In this document: piece after piece, positions 1-12,626 of the stretch | Layout of the letters: the number at the start of each line of letters is the position of its first letter | Numbering within the stretch: position 1 is the stretch's first letter | Source of the DNA: Chlorophyllum brunneum | Lineage: Eukaryota > Basidiomycota > Agaricomycetes > Agaricales > Agaricaceae | Direction of reading: 5' to 3' | Assembly (NCBI GenBank): GCA_963576785.1 | Contig: OY756147.1 | Span: forward strand, 2,170,001 to 2,234,000 | DNA length: 64,000 nt | Made by a program: the position numbers and the translations under genes | The notes under the pieces: generated by a model | What the model was told of the DNA's origin: nothing | Databases searched by the model: none | Seen by the model: the letters and a program-made list of their open reading frames with translations, nothing else

Positions 1-1040
1 GTCTACCCCTCGATACTCTGCCTGTCATTCTGAATCCTGTTCTCGAAGATTGCGGTGGTCATGCACATAGAACGGAGAGTCCTCCTATTTTAAATTTATC
101 TCCAGTGGGAGAGAGCAATTTTCTTGTTGTAAGGCCATTTTTCCGTTTTCAAGTGAAGTCAGAGACCCTTATAGAAGTTCATACGGCATGGCACACTTAT
201 GTAACTGGCGTATCCTCGAGAGCGATTGGATGGCTTAGGTTATGATAGTATTAGTACTCTCATCGATTACCCCTCGTATTTGTAAACGATGCCACGCGCA
301 GTGAATCAAATCTGAAACAATAACCATGGGGTTCGCGGACGTACCTCAATCGCATCTGTCAACTTTAGACGAGATCAGGGTGATTCCATTGACAGCTCGT
401 TTCTGGAATGGCCCTTCTAGTTAGCCGGTACAGTATGAGTGATGCCCATGCGCTAATATCATCGGAACACGTAGTCAGCCAACAAATGACCCTAAAATGA
501 CTGACTCATGCGGATTATTTGGTGGAAAATCCATATCAAGGATGCTCTAGAAGTAGCTCAGGTGATGTATGCTACACCCTCTCTGACCACGAAGAATACA
601 ACCGAGGAATGGAAACACGCAGACTTCATCACGATCAGGTGGGTCAGGTGACCACGCCAGGTTGACTAAAAATATGCTCGCTATCGCTCCTAAACCGAAA
701 CGGTGACATTGACTCTTTTATCGCATTCCTCAACTCCCCGTATTTACACGTAAAAGGTGTGTGCACGATACTCAAAATTAACCTAACCACAATGTGCCTA
801 CCCCTAAAAGCCAGGCCCAGTGGACGGGAAGATACAAAGGTTTGTCCAACCCACAGACTCATCCAAGTACGGGCTAATCATGGTGCAAGAGCTTAAAATT
901 TATCATCATCACCATCATAATATAAATCAGGTTATTTCCGTGTTAGGGGTACCCACCAAAGCACCGCTTTACATGACTAAAAAATATGGGTGTCATCATC
1001 CTACATAAACGGGGCTGGACCCACGAACAGCTGCAGACTG
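1..1040. other. upstream region without a recognised gene
   Basis: I see no family-like protein, tRNA or long repeat here. The open frames are short and lack recognisable motifs. The right end is the presumed promoter side of the P450 gene starting at 1041. Confidence 0.6.
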
Positions 1041-3492
1041 ATGATGAATCATCTACTCCTACAGACTCTTAGTCCGTCCAGGCTCGTCCCTCTGCTCTGG
1101 GCTATCCTACTTTCGTTATTCCTTGCTTGTTCAAAGGTCCTCTTGAATAGAATCTCATGGCTTCGAAAACCCCTACCCCCCGGACCTTCGTTCCTGTTCC
1201 GTTGGCGCGATGGAAAGAGTAATGAGCACTTGGCTTTAAGGTTCACACGCTGGGGCCAACTCTACGGTACGGAAGAGGAGGACTTCAGTTTACCAAGGAT
1301 ACAGGCCTGACGAGGATTTAGGAAGTGTTATGACGGTGATGGATGCTGTTCACCTAGGAGAAGCGACAGTCGGTTCGACACAGAGTGCTAATGTCCAGTT
1401 TTAAATGCTTACCGATCTTGTATAGTTTTAGGAACCGCCAAGGCCGCTATGGATATCCTTGAGAAACGGGGAAGCATCTATTCCAGTCGACCAAGAAATA
1501 TTATTGCGTAAGTGGATGCAATCGACCAGGAACAGCGTTAGTCGTTCTAACTCTTTTCAGCGGAGAGATATGTTATCGAGGTATGAAGGGAACGCTTCAA
1601 CCGATGGGGGGCAAGCTGAAAAGATTCAGAGCTGTAAGAGTTCCGAATACCTTCTCCCTAAGTTACTGACCTCTCTTGGTGTAGCTTATGCACAGCATCA
1701 TGAACATGCGTGCATCAAAGGAATTCAGGCCATTGGAGAATGCTGAGTCAAAGATACTGTTGCGGGACCTTCTTGTGGAGACCAACCCGGAGAGATACGG
1801 GTATCACGTCCAAAGGTAGAGAGACATATATATAATATTATAGTAATCCCGTTGATCCTTCCGCCTAGGTTGGTACACTCTGTGGCGTTCTGTACGGCTT
1901 ATGGCCTACGGATGGATCGTTTGGATCCCGAGTTCCTCAAATTTTATCGTAAATTAGAAACCTGTGAGTAAACGGACTACCTTTGTTAGTTTGAAATAAC
2001 GTTTATTCTAGTCTTCCGAGGGTAAGGCATTATGATATGATAGTTAAAGATAGTCGCTAACGATAGTGATACTCCTATCAGAAATAAGTGAGTCCTATCC
2101 AACCTTTTGAGTTCGACGTCAAGACTGAAGCTTTGATCAGCCTACCGGGACAATATCTTGTGGATCATGTAAGGACGGAGATTGGAAATGGGATTCCATT
2201 TACTAAAACTCACATTTCAGCTCCCAATTCTACTCCACCTGCCTGTACGAGCTCAGTATCGACTTCGTCGACGGAACTAATGTTCGATGTAGCGCCGTTT
2301 GCAATGGTTCCGTAAAGAAGCCGATGAGCAAGGCTACGCGGAGGAGCGTTTCGTCGCCATGGCTTTGAGTCAGACCAAGGCTGCAATTAACAAAGGGTTT
2401 CCCGTGTTTGGTTCTGCTGCGCGAGCACTGCAAACTCTGGAAAAATACGATCACGATCTCGAAGTTGCCTGGATGGCCAGTGCGCCCTACACAGCTGGCC
2501 TGTCGGTGAGTCACTGCGCTCAAACAAATACATCACCAGCTCATTTGTCCGTCAGGCGCTTGGTTCATACGGCGCCTTCACTTGTGAGCCCATGTAAATG
2601 GTGTCGTTGGTCAACTGTCATTCAGCTGAATTAAATAGTGGCGATGCTGTTGCATCCACGAGTTATGAAGAAAGCACAAGAGGAGATTGATGCAGTCGTT
2701 GGTCCTTACAGAATGCCAGACTTCGAAGACTACGATGCCCTACCCTATCTACAGGCAGTTATCAAAGAGACCTTACGGTCAGTGGTTCTTTAAGGACTCC
2801 AAAAATTCCCTCCTGTTGACGCAACGTTGACACATCGCTCATAGGTGGCACCCACCCGCCCCTTTTGCTCTTGCACATTCTGTTACCGAAGACGATGTTT
2901 ATGAAGGAATGTTTATACCCGCTGGAAGCACTGTCATGGCCAATGTTTAGTGCGTACTATCTGCCTTCCCGACTGTTTTATCTGACGATGATCGTTCACA
3001 GTGGAATTACCCGAGACCAAGAGGTTCGAGCGAATAGACACTGACAAATCATCAAAGGGCTGACATTTTCATGTTTACATAGCTCTTCCCCGACCCCGAG
3101 GACTTTAGACCGGAACGATTTGTGGACAACCATGATCCAGTTTTCAAGAACTATACCATAACATTTGGATTTGGCCGTCGAATGTGTCCAGGCCAGCATA
3201 TAACCCGTGACCAATTGTACACTTTCATGTCCAGGTAAGCGGGGTTCCCAATTTTCACATTCCAGGCAACTTAAGCGTAGTCAGGGTGATATGGGCATTC
3301 GATATCATTCCCCTCGATCCCGATCTAGATGTTTTGAATCATCCAGCTAAACACAAACACAGGATTGGGCCACCTGCCATACTACCTCACAAATTTGTGC
3401 CAAGGAGTGATACCGTCCGTTCTATCATTCTACAGGAGGGAAAGAGTGCGGAGGAGGAAGCCAAGGTGTGGGAGAGTTTTGTTTTTGGTTGA
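1041..3492 (+). CDS. cytochrome P450 monooxygenase, multi-exon
   Basis: Haem-thiolate monooxygenase, expected on the ER membrane. The first in-frame ATG is at 1041. It is followed by a hydrophobic anchor and the proline-rich hinge LPPGP. Later exons carry the K-helix ETLR (ExxR), FRPERF and the haem-binding loop [10 protein letters not shown] with its cysteine ligand. Frame-preserving GT-AG introns I can place are 1508-1560, 1634-1684, 1816-1868, 2169-2220, 2245-2292, 2506-2555, 2584-2638, 2778-2844, 2950-3001, 3024-3082 and 3235-3284. They leave very small exons (24, 28 and 22 nt). I could not resolve the joins at about 1266-1430 and 1963-2095, so a defect there is possible. The I-helix reads AGLSALG where AGx(D/E)TT is usual. 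The layout resembles the O-methylsterigmatocystin-oxidoreductase-like P450s common in Agaricomycetes; the substrate is unknown. Confidence 0.85.
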
Positions 3493-5493
3493 AACATAGA
3501 TGAGACGTCAAAACATCGCTCGCTGATAGACTACGCTGTGATCTACTCGACTAGTCCCGCACCGGTAATGAAGTCTATAGTTAGGCCATGTCAATCAAAT
3601 TTTTACATTTTTGGATTCGAAAAAGAGTTCTGTCGCGGACATTCAGGCCTAACGCATAACCCCACTTGAAATTAGACAAACTAGATTCGGCTCGAAAATC
3701 GGGCCCTGGAGGAGTATACCCCTGCTACGAAAGCTATCTAGGACACGCAATATAGATCTCTGCCAAGAGAACGCGCATGTCGGCCTGTTGAATGATTTTG
3801 TTGCGTAGCACGTGTTCATCATCCATCAATATCTTGACTGGTTATAGTTTAAGCGTTGGTTTCAAAATGTACGATCTATTCATGAAGTTGATCCCCGTGT
3901 CTCCTGAGCACCACATATCCCCAACTCTGTGGAGGTTGTAAGGTACTACAAAAGACACCTTGACTGCCGGTCCTACAACTGGCATCAACAACTGCGATCT
4001 ACGGGCTCGCTGTCTGTGTGGAATGTGTCAAGTCATAAATAACCACCTACAACATTACGATCATTCTCACCAATATCAATCAGTATCTCTGTGCCTGTCC
4101 CAACTCGGGTTTCCTCCATCGAGAGTGGGCCGCACTAAAGTCCAAGAGTGGAATCCGCCTGCTAAAGAGCCTCCACTAACCAAGTCCCAGTGGGGACTAT
4201 TAGGCCGTTTGCAGAACTTACAACAAATTCTGCCACGTTGTCTGTGTTGTTGTTAAGGTGACCAAACACGAAACTAGTACGCTGGAGCAAACGTCGTGGT
4301 ATGTGCCGGCAGCGAGAGCTCATGGTAGATCCGAACTTCGGCCATACAAAAAGATTCACCCGCACAAGCGACACATCGCGATCGCGATGTGTTCGCCCCT
4401 CTGTTACTCGAAACAGCAACTCCATGTATGGCTGATAGCGGCGGGAATTCTTTTTCCCTACCCCAAAGAGTCCTAGTTTACCGGGGCATACACCTACAGG
4501 AGAGATATCGACGCAGTTGAGGCTGGTAAGGAAAAAGGGCGAAGGACAGTGAAATTAGCAGGGTTGGTAAGATGGTGCTATGACACAGTTCTAGTCGTCA
4601 TGCATCATGACTGGTGGAAGAGAATCGATCTGAGGGTATTCATTGGCTGGCCCGCGATCACGTCGGTTAATCGGATCCCCTTTCGAAATACTTGCACGAG
4701 GATATTGGTAGGGTAGTTAACAGCAGCCACTTTTTCTCTTCGACATCAACGTCATCTTGCCAGTGATTCCTGACCATAGTGATAACACGAACAACACAGC
4801 TCATGCACTTCCATCCCAGATAAAGTGTCGGTGGACAGGAGTCCGGGAGATAGCATTTTTCCTTGACTCTTTGGGCGTCTTTCCAGGGTAATAACGACCA
4901 ATACTCTACTCGCTGACTGGCCCATCTTCAAGCTATAATCAATTGTATGTCTAATCATTCTACATTATGTTCAGATACTATAGAGTCATCTCAAGTCTGA
5001 ATCTCAACACATCTACAAGCGGATTACTATGTCTTCTGATTTGAGGGATCCAGCAGATGCCAGCTTACCGAGTGAATGATCACCATCAGCCTCCCGTCCA
5101 TCGAAATGAGAAACGTTGATGTATTTTTACTATTCCATTACATAGGAACAACCTGAAGCAATGGCCCATATGGACCATGACATGCGGGCAAGCACGAGAA
5201 TTGCGTTACTATGTAGCCACAGTCCTTGGAAGCGCTGCACCAGTATTCTGCAAGGACTGCCAGGCTATAGCCTAAAGGATGCTTAACGACATGCAGCAAA
5301 CGGACTAAGAGCACTTATGTCTACTGTTGTTGATATTAGAGATCTGGTGGGATAGTGGGTATCACGGGCTTCTTTCGGCAGCGTTCCAGAGTTTTATTAT
5401 TAGTTGGAACAATCAGTGGCATTGATCGCTTGTACGTGCAGTATTGGAAGGAATAAAAGCACTTGAAGGCCCTGACTAGCACGCAATATCATC
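3493..5493. other. 2-kb intergenic stretch, nothing recognised
   Basis: Only short, motif-free open frames on both strands. I could not join any of them through plausible introns into a family-like protein. It separates the P450 from the membrane-protein gene at 5494. Confidence 0.5.
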
Positions 5494-6850
5494 ATGTCTG
5501 CACCCCCCAACCCTGATGTATATCTCAATCACATTCCCCCAGAGCAAGCCACCCAGTTCGAGGCCACAAGAAATTTATGCCTTGCGGTCCTGGGTGTGAG
5601 TCTGATTCTAATTTCGAATTTGTATCAATTGATTCTGACGTCCCCGCGCAGGCAATGCTGTGGGATATCTTGGTATACATACCAGATGACATCAAGATTG
5701 TGCGACGAGGGCCAATTAACGTTACTATCGGATCCTTCATATTTTCGAGGTTGGTCGATGAGTTATGAAGTCCACAGGAGGGCGCTGAAACCACCTTCAG
5801 AGTATTCGCTACGCTTTTCATCTTACTGGCTGTGATTACGCAGAGTAGGCCTCCCCTCTTGTAGTACCTAGCCCCTAACTCACATGCCTTCATATAGCCC
5901 ATACACTGGACAGCTGTGGCGGCCCCATCATCGTGATAGGATTAATGATCTTGCTCGCAAATGCGTGCACCACGTTTCTCTTCCTTCGGCGTCTGCAGGC
6001 AGTGTATACAGGCAACAAATGGGTGCAAATTGCTTTTTGCTTCCTCTGGATTGCAACCTGCGGTGTCATGACCACCACTGTGTACGGCGCCAAGGCGGAC
6101 CATATACCCGGAACTGGTTATTGCATATATACTAAGGTCGAGCGGTACATGGGAGCCGCAGGCTTCATGTCAGGTTTCTTCGACACCGCCGTTTTTGTCG
6201 CCATTTCCTACAAGATAGCGTCTTCCCATAACAATCCTGGTGCTGGTATCAGTTGGAGCACACTGATATCAGGACGAGCACTTCCCCGACTCTCGAGATC
6301 CATTTTACAGGGAGGGCAGCAATACTATTTGTGAGCGTCCTGTGTCACTTGTCGAAAGAATCACCTATTCACACTCTTTTCAAGTATCACTGTGTTCATA
6401 AGTTTTCCTGTCGGAATTATGATAGCCGTGCCTCAGACTCCTCCAATCTATAAGCTCACGCTGAGCTTCGCATTGGTGCCCCTAGCAGCTTCCATGGCCT
6501 GCCGTGTCTTCCGCAACATAAAGTTGCACGACCTGAGTTATCCAGCTCAGGCGGTCCTCCCAGGTATTAATTTCGCCTCTCGCCAAGGCAACACCCAAAA
6601 ATCGGGACCGAATCATTCCCATACGCTCCATCAGAGTTTCAGCCTGGGTACGTACGGCACGTCCTCTAGTGGATACACATCTTCTGGTGGATATACAACC
6701 ACCATACAGTCGGACGTGCAAGATATCACCCATCCGCACAAGACCCTGAAGCCCGTTGAAATACTATCTCTTCCACATCAAGCCTATGGATCAGAATCGT
6801 CTCATAATGTGCACTATGAAAAGAAGGACACTATTTCCACGGATGTATGA
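5494..6850 (+). CDS. multi-pass membrane protein, basidiomycete-specific type
   Basis: Predicted integral membrane protein of 380 residues with no known function. Five exons join cleanly: 5494-5595, 5652-5749, 5801-5844, 5898-6330 and 6385-6850. The protein opens with a short polar tail, then LWDIL..IPDD, about seven hydrophobic segments, and the conserved-looking stretches LPRLSR..LQGGQQYYF and MACRVFR. A long Ser/Thr/Gly-rich cytoplasmic-type tail follows. The pattern matches a large family of seven-helix hypothetical proteins in Agaricomycetes, some annotated with DUF6533-like N-termini. A receptor-like role is only a guess. The gene looks intact. Confidence 0.8.
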
Positions 6851-7625
6851 CCGAAGTAGTACCGTTTATCTGATGATCATTGCGCCAGTGAACAAATGTG
6901 AAGTTGGTCTGCTACGAGTGACTAGTGAGGCCTAATGAGGTATGAAAGATATAAACAGATTCTGGTATTTGCGGCACAGTCACCACGCTTTTCCTCTCGC
7001 TACTACCGACGTGACTGGTCCGATTTCGTCTCCCGCTCATTTTTGTACTCCCGTCCCCCCACCCTCCTTGCTCATCCTCCGACCCGCTACCTCGACTCAA
7101 CCGAGCTCGACTCGACCGAACGGCATCGAGCCACGATTACCACTATCATACCGAATCGAGGACCGACCGGATCCTCTCCCCCGTCAACAGCCTGATTACG
7201 GTGAATGGAAAATTCTTCGGATCAGGTGGAGTCGGTAGGCGACGAAGATTAGGAGATATATCCTCAACCTATTCGGAGCCTGCGCCAAGCAAAACAGGCC
7301 TAGTTTTACAACATCGTAAATCCCAATTGGCTTAGGTTTAATCTTAATTTTTGTAGGGTTTTTATTTAAAATTGCAGCAGTTCCATTACATAATTAGGGC
7401 ACCCTCTTTACAAGCAGTTAATCAGGAGACCTGAAGTGAGTATGATGGACTGGGAGTTTCGGACCTGAACCAGGTCAAATCAATGCTAGTGCGATCGCTC
7501 AGAGTCATTTACCGAGTCAGATCGCTGTGTATGTAGAAGCAACTTAAACCTTATCACCAGGGTTTGCTTCAACCTTCAACAGGCATTCACACTCTTACAG
7601 ATGCTGGTTGTCAGGACAAGCGACC
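6851..7625. other. intergenic, short CTCGAC-rich patch
   Basis: No gene recognised. Around 7090-7135 the sequence repeats variants of CTCGACT/CGACCGA several times, a small low-complexity patch. The right end, about 7580-7625, already resembles the upstream flank of the F-box gene on the other strand at 13.9 kb (shared CATTCAC and TACAGA words). Confidence 0.4.
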
Positions 7626-8967
7626 ATGGGGATCGACATCGACGACCTACCCGATGAACTGCTTTCACGAAATTTCCTCTGTTATGTGAATATCCGGGAC
7701 ATAGTAACTAGCAAAAGACACTCCCGTGGTCTCCTACCGGGCCAGGTCAGTTCTCTGCTCAGTCAGCCATAGATGGCGGAATGTTGCCATCGCGTCTCCT
7801 CAACTTTAGACTTGGATTCAAGTCCGCCCCCGAATCCCGAATTATCCTCCAACGCCCCTCATCAGACTGTGGATCGAGAGATCCCGTGCGGTACCGCTCA
7901 ACATAGATTTCCACGGTCCTTGGGACCTTACCTGTGGACGTCCCTATGATGGCGGCAATGCAGAAAAGGAGGTCGTCGTGATGGGGCTCCTCCGGCCCCA
8001 CTTGAAACGTTGGGGATCCTTCAAGATATTCTTTGTCGATGAGAGCGCTGAGGCATTTTCCAAACTCCCCTTGGAGACCGCCCAAAGCATGAAAGAACTG
8101 GAAGTTGTCTCTCCGTGGTCCCAGGAACTTGACGACAAACTTCTGGCCGGCATCGCCAAACTACTAGCACTACGCCAGCTGTTCTGGTACAAGTACTACG
8201 TCGATGAGATCATCGTCTCCTCATTCCGCACCGCTGTAGCAAGCTTCCCGTGGCACCAAATTCGCTTCATCACACTTTCTGTCATGATATCCCCAGGTGA
8301 GGAGTATGATTCCTTTGCTGCCTCGACATTAGCGGAGGCCATTCTCTTGAAGCTTCGTAGAGGTCCAGGCGCCCCGGTGAATACCGCCCCGCGCCCCCTC
8401 ATTACTTTACCGAGTCTCCAATTTCTTGAGGTTGGTTCAGATTCCGGAATGTACAAAACGCTTCAGTATCTTGATCTTCCCGGGATCAAGATAGGTTCCT
8501 CTGTGTCGCTTGCACGCGATACAAAGAGTTCATCGGTCGTGCTGCGGCCTCCGCACAATTAGTTGTATTACATCGATCTTTCGGGCACCGACGCGACCGA
8601 ATTTTTCAACAATCCAGAAATACCCGTCTTGGAAGTTCATCTTAGTGGTGACGACACACGAGAGAGCGCTGAAAGAGCTTTGAAGAATGTGAATGGCACG
8701 CAGTCGGATGGGATGTCGAGGGTACTGATAGTGAAGAACGGGATCTGGTCAGACATGCATTGTATCGGATGGATCGATGAGGAAGTGAAGAGGAAGTATG
8801 GAGATGGGCTAGGGTACCGACCACATCTCATAGATTTCATGGAGCTTGAAAGGCGGAGCTTCAGAAGTGGTTTTGAAGATGGGTTGGGTTTAATAATTCC
8901 TGTTATCTGCGCTCGTGTCCTTGTGAATGAACAACCAATATTAATTTACCATTGTACATACAGCTGA
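7626..8967 (+). pseudogene. decayed F-box protein gene, copy of the 12627-13868 gene
   Basis: Starts with an intact ATG and the F-box opening LPDELLS, then loses frame within about 100 bases. In the frame of the remaining similarity there is a TAG at 7807-7809. From about 7810 to 8490 it follows the intact minus-strand gene closely (for example LKRWGSFKIFFVDESAE against LKRWRSFRVFFLDESAE). Around 8490-8575 it has lost roughly 20 codons and passes through two compensating frame changes and a TAG at 8560-8562. Similarity resumes at LSGTDATEFF and runs past the point where the intact copy stops. No spliced form repairs these lesions. Product, if any, would be truncated before the F-box is complete. 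Confidence 0.85.
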
Positions 8968-9264
8968 CAACCAAGCGAAGGCGCTACCAGCCTAAGGAAG
9001 ACTGGTCTGATTATCGGAAAGCTCGTGGTAGTATTTCGCGTGTCAATAAATGGACGTTTGCCGAACTTGCCTCACGCTAGAAGCACGCTTTTACAAGGAC
9101 ACACAGTTGACCACCAGTAGTGGAAAAGTTCCTTCGAGACAATCTGCCTGAAAATACTTGGGGACAACGATTGAATTAAAACTCTATTTGGTAGCGAGGT
9201 CAAAAGACGCCTGTGTAAACAGCGAACAACCACAAATGAATTAATTTCTGTTCTCAACCATATC

Positions 9265-10583
9265 ATGTACTTTGACCTCAATGTCCCCACACTACATACT
9301 TCTACGGTCCAGGGTAACAAAAAGGGAAAAGCAAAGCAGAATGAAGTGTTCACCCCCTCTCAGGTAGAGCAAATGGAGGCACATGTAGACCTTCTCGTGC
9401 ACTGTGCGTTCGGATATCGAAACACCATCTATCACATCTGACTGAATTTAGTAGGATACACTGTTATTGGCTTCGCACATACTGTGCACAAGCGTGTTGA
9501 GAAGACACACGTTAATGTTCTGGATAGCCTCCTCCCACAGCTTCGGAAACGCAATGGTATTTTGTATCTCAAACGGCTAAATATCATCTTGGATGAAGAT
9601 AGCGAGAAAGGCTTCGGTTTGGTATGCACTCCCGTCTTTTACATCTTTTCTTTGTTCTCACCACGACGTTATAGATTAATGCCAGCATACCTCTTTTCGA
9701 CACATACGATATAATCGCCCTCACTCCAACAACTCACGCTGCCTTCTCCCTCGCCTGTTTAACCCACAGCCAACCTTCGCCGCTCACTGCCCATATTATC
9801 GCCCTACCCCTCACACTTCCTCGTCTCTCGTTTCATATGAAGCACACTCTCGTCCGAACAGCCATAAAAAACGGGTCAGTATTCGAAATCAATTACGTTG
9901 GTGCCCTTGGTGGTGAGCATGATACCGTGGCTATGCAAGCAGGAGTAGGCGAAACCGGAGCATCAGCGAAAAGGAACTGGTGGGCTACTGCGCGCGAGCT
10001 TGTGAGAGTGACGAAGGGCAAGGGATTGTTACTAAGTGGTGGAGTTGCTTCGAGTGGTGACTTACGTGCGCCCAGGGACATTGGCAATTTGTACATGACT
10101 CGCTCTTTGTCTCAACGCGTTCACTCACATACATGACAGGGTTACCATGCTTGGCCTACCTCAAGATGCTGCCCATGCGATGTCAACAACAAACGCAAAA
10201 TCTCTCATTCTGCGTGCACGTCAGTAGCTATTAGTCGTTTCCCGTGTATCTACAAATTGATCAAGATCACAGAAACACGAAGAACATATCGGGCTGTCTT
10301 CTCTGAACCACGACTTGTAATCCCCGGTTCCTCAAACCAAAACAATACTGCGGACCCAACCCCAATCGAAGTGGAAAAGGCCACTCTGCAACCATTGACA
10401 CCGGCCATCCCTGATTCGGTAACGGGTCTACCTTTGAAAAAACGCTCCAGAGAAGACTCGATTTCTGGCGCGAGCCTAGATAAAAGTGATCAAGTCACAA
10501 AGAATACTGATCTTGCTGATAAGCACGGCGCTTCGAGGAAGAAGAAGAAGCGGAAGAAGAACCGAGATACACCTGTGTCGTAG
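9265..10583 (+). CDS. RPP1: RNase P/MRP protein subunit p30 (Rpp30/Rpp1)
   Basis: Protein subunit of nuclear RNase P and RNase MRP, which process tRNA 5' ends and pre-rRNA. Exons 9265-9403, 9452-9621, 9675-10090, 10140-10219 and 10273-10583 add up to 371 residues. The start MYFDLNVP is the family's usual N-terminus. The TIM-barrel-like body continues through GYTVIGFAHT, ALTPTT, FEINYVGAL, LLSGGVAS..LRAPRDIGNL and MLGLPQDAA, then TRRTYRAVFSEP. The C-terminus ends in a lysine/arginine-rich tail (KKKKRKKN), a plausible nuclear or nucleolar signal. Each splice junction keeps frame. It lies between the two arms of the F-box inverted duplication and converges on the TupA-like gene at 10942. Confidence 0.93.
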
Positions 10584-10941
10584 GTTACAGCACCGGCTTC
10601 TCTTCGCCTCCCCTTCTTCATACCTATGCATTGATGTAATAAGCACTATCAGGATGATCTAAAGTTCCCTGTGTTCCCGTCGAACAACCCGTTTCATCAC
10701 ATAAGCGGACGGAAATGAAAACCTTTTTTTGCTCAAGATACGCTACGACGCTGTGCTGTTTTCCGAACCGGTCTTTTAACGTGATGACGCGATCTTCAAA
10801 GCGCACTGACAGGAGGGTCGAGGGACGGCTAGACATGGACTCGATGAAGGATCGCTGGACGATTGTCCAGGATTTGCTACGCCGAAATCCCGGTCTATTC
10901 CGAGGCGTACACAATAGCTCTTCCTACCAGGGACGACAAGC

Positions 10942-12181
10942 CTACTGTTTAGGGGGAGACCAATCTGGCGGTGCAATCCCATACAAAGGTTTAAAGGGTT
11001 TCGTCGTCTGCTTATTACCAGTGAAATGTTTCACCACATACTGTCCCCCATCCTTATTCTCCTCATCACACAACTGAACCCACTTGACAAATTCTTCCCC
11101 AATGTCCGCGTCCAACAAATTCTCTTTTTTCGCAACGAGGATGTGTGCAGGGTTGAGTAAAGGATCCTTCTCGTCGTCTTTTCCGTTTTTGTAGATCTGA
11201 AGGCCGCGACGAACGTCGTCAGTGGAGGATAACCAGATTCCTTGGTCAGAGAGTGTGTATTCGCCGAGTCTGGATGCGGCTTCGAGAGCTTGGATTGGGA
11301 AACGAGGATATTGGTGGTACCATTTTGAGTATGCGTATGCCCAAGGAACCTAACCCAATGTCATAACTGAGCCTTTGACTAACCTAGTTTAATCGCGGTA
11401 AATAAACGTTAGACGTACCTGTCCGATCTTGATGAATAGCTCACTCTCTTTGATGTTAGTCGCGCTCTTGTCGAACCGGGACAAGAAACGAGTTGGTGGA
11501 GGCTTAGGAGGCTGATCCTGCAGTCGTTTATTGTGAGAATTATGGTTTATATTTTTGCATGGATTGATTCTTACGTCCACTTGTGCGTTTCCCATCCTGA
11601 CAATTTTCTTGATCATAGTCAAAATGTCATCAGTCGTCTCAAGCCCCGCCGAATTCTTTTGTCCTCCTTTATCTGGAGGCCCTACAAGGTAGAAATGATC
11701 CTGAACACCAGCAACGACGAGTTATCAGTACAGATCTATCACACGGGAATTTAGAAAGAATCCGTACGCGGAAACCGTATAACCAATGCGACAAAGCTCC
11801 GATCTCCCATAATTGACGTTCAGCAGCTTCGTTGTAAGTCACAGCAACATCAACAACTTTCGTTTCCAATAATGCGATGCTTTCTGTAGTATCGCCGAGG
11901 AACCATTGAACCTGTGAACATAAGTCAGTTCGTATCATTGGAAAACTATTTGCAACGGTACTCACAGTGAAAGCCTTGTGACCCTTCTTTACCATGTAAT
12001 TGATAAATGCATCCGCCCATGCGCCGATCAGTCCAGCTTGACCTGCACCACCATTTGCGATGCGAAGGCCAACATTCTGGGTATCGGTATAGTTACCGTA
12101 GTAAGTGGCTTCAGGCTTGGATTCGCCACTGACTAGAGTAGAGATACCCTTTTCATCTGTGCTTGGGGTGGGTTGGGACAT
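10942..12181 (-). CDS. TupA-like periplasmic-binding-fold protein, copy without signal peptide
   Basis: Resembles the tungstate-binding protein family TupA (PBP-like domain), here in a fungus. Exons on the minus strand are 12181-11966, 11911-11768, 11700-11575, 11517-11419 and 11349-10942, giving 330 residues. Visible family stretches are GLRIANGGAGQAGLIGAWAD, FLGDTTESI, VDVAVTYNEAAE, SRFDKSATNIKESE (equivalent of the bacterial SRGDxSGTHxxE) and GEYTLSDQGIWL (bacterial YTLTDRGTWL). Intron positions match the copy at 30187-31417, and the second and fourth exons have the same lengths, 144 and 99 nt. The only in-frame ATG I find starts MSQPTPSTDEKG, so no signal peptide is visible; an unseen upstream exon could supply one. 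Ligand and role are unknown. Confidence 0.85.
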
Positions 12182-12240
12182 GCGGGAGATAGTGTGTTCG
12201 GGGATATAGTACGTTGATACCACCAATCCGATAAGCTCTG

Positions 12241-12255
12241 CATATATATATATAT
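12241..12255. repeat. AT dinucleotide microsatellite
   Basis: A short run of alternating A and T lies about 60 bases upstream of the TupA-like start on the minus strand. It may act as a TATA-like element, but this is only inferred from position. Confidence 0.6.
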
Positions 12256-12626
12256 ACTAGTCACCTGTGTTAGTCTGCTTTGTGTTCGCGTTGTGAGTCT
12301 GGGTGGGTGTCATCTGTCCATGGTACTCTTTGTGCTTCCTGACGTGAGGCACGTTCTGGGGATTGGATCAAATACCCATCTATTAACGTGCGAAATGCTG
12401 TCACGAGCTTTCCGATAATCGATATGTCGTAAAACGGAGGAGGTACTTCTTAAAATCATAAATTGATAACCATGCACTTTGGCTTGGCTGTCAGTTGTAC
12501 GTACAGAACAGCATCGTCTGTTATCCGCAAGGACACGGACGCAGATAACAGGAATTTACCCAACCCATCCTCAAATCTACTTCTGAGGCGCTATCTCCCA
12601 AGCTCCATGAAATCTGCAAGATGTGG

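Noticed and set aside
990..1040. Earlier start for the P450 at 990
   Set aside because: The codon at 990 is GTG; the first in-frame ATG is 1041 and lies just before the membrane anchor.
7626..8967. Rescue of the plus-strand F-box copy by introns
   Set aside because: The TAG at 7807 and the frame changes lie inside sequence that aligns without gaps to the intact copy, so splicing cannot remove them without losing conserved residues.
10624..10914. 96-codon open frame on the minus strand downstream of the TupA-like gene
   Set aside because: It starts with TTG, not ATG, lies after the gene's stop, and has no recognisable motif or splice link.
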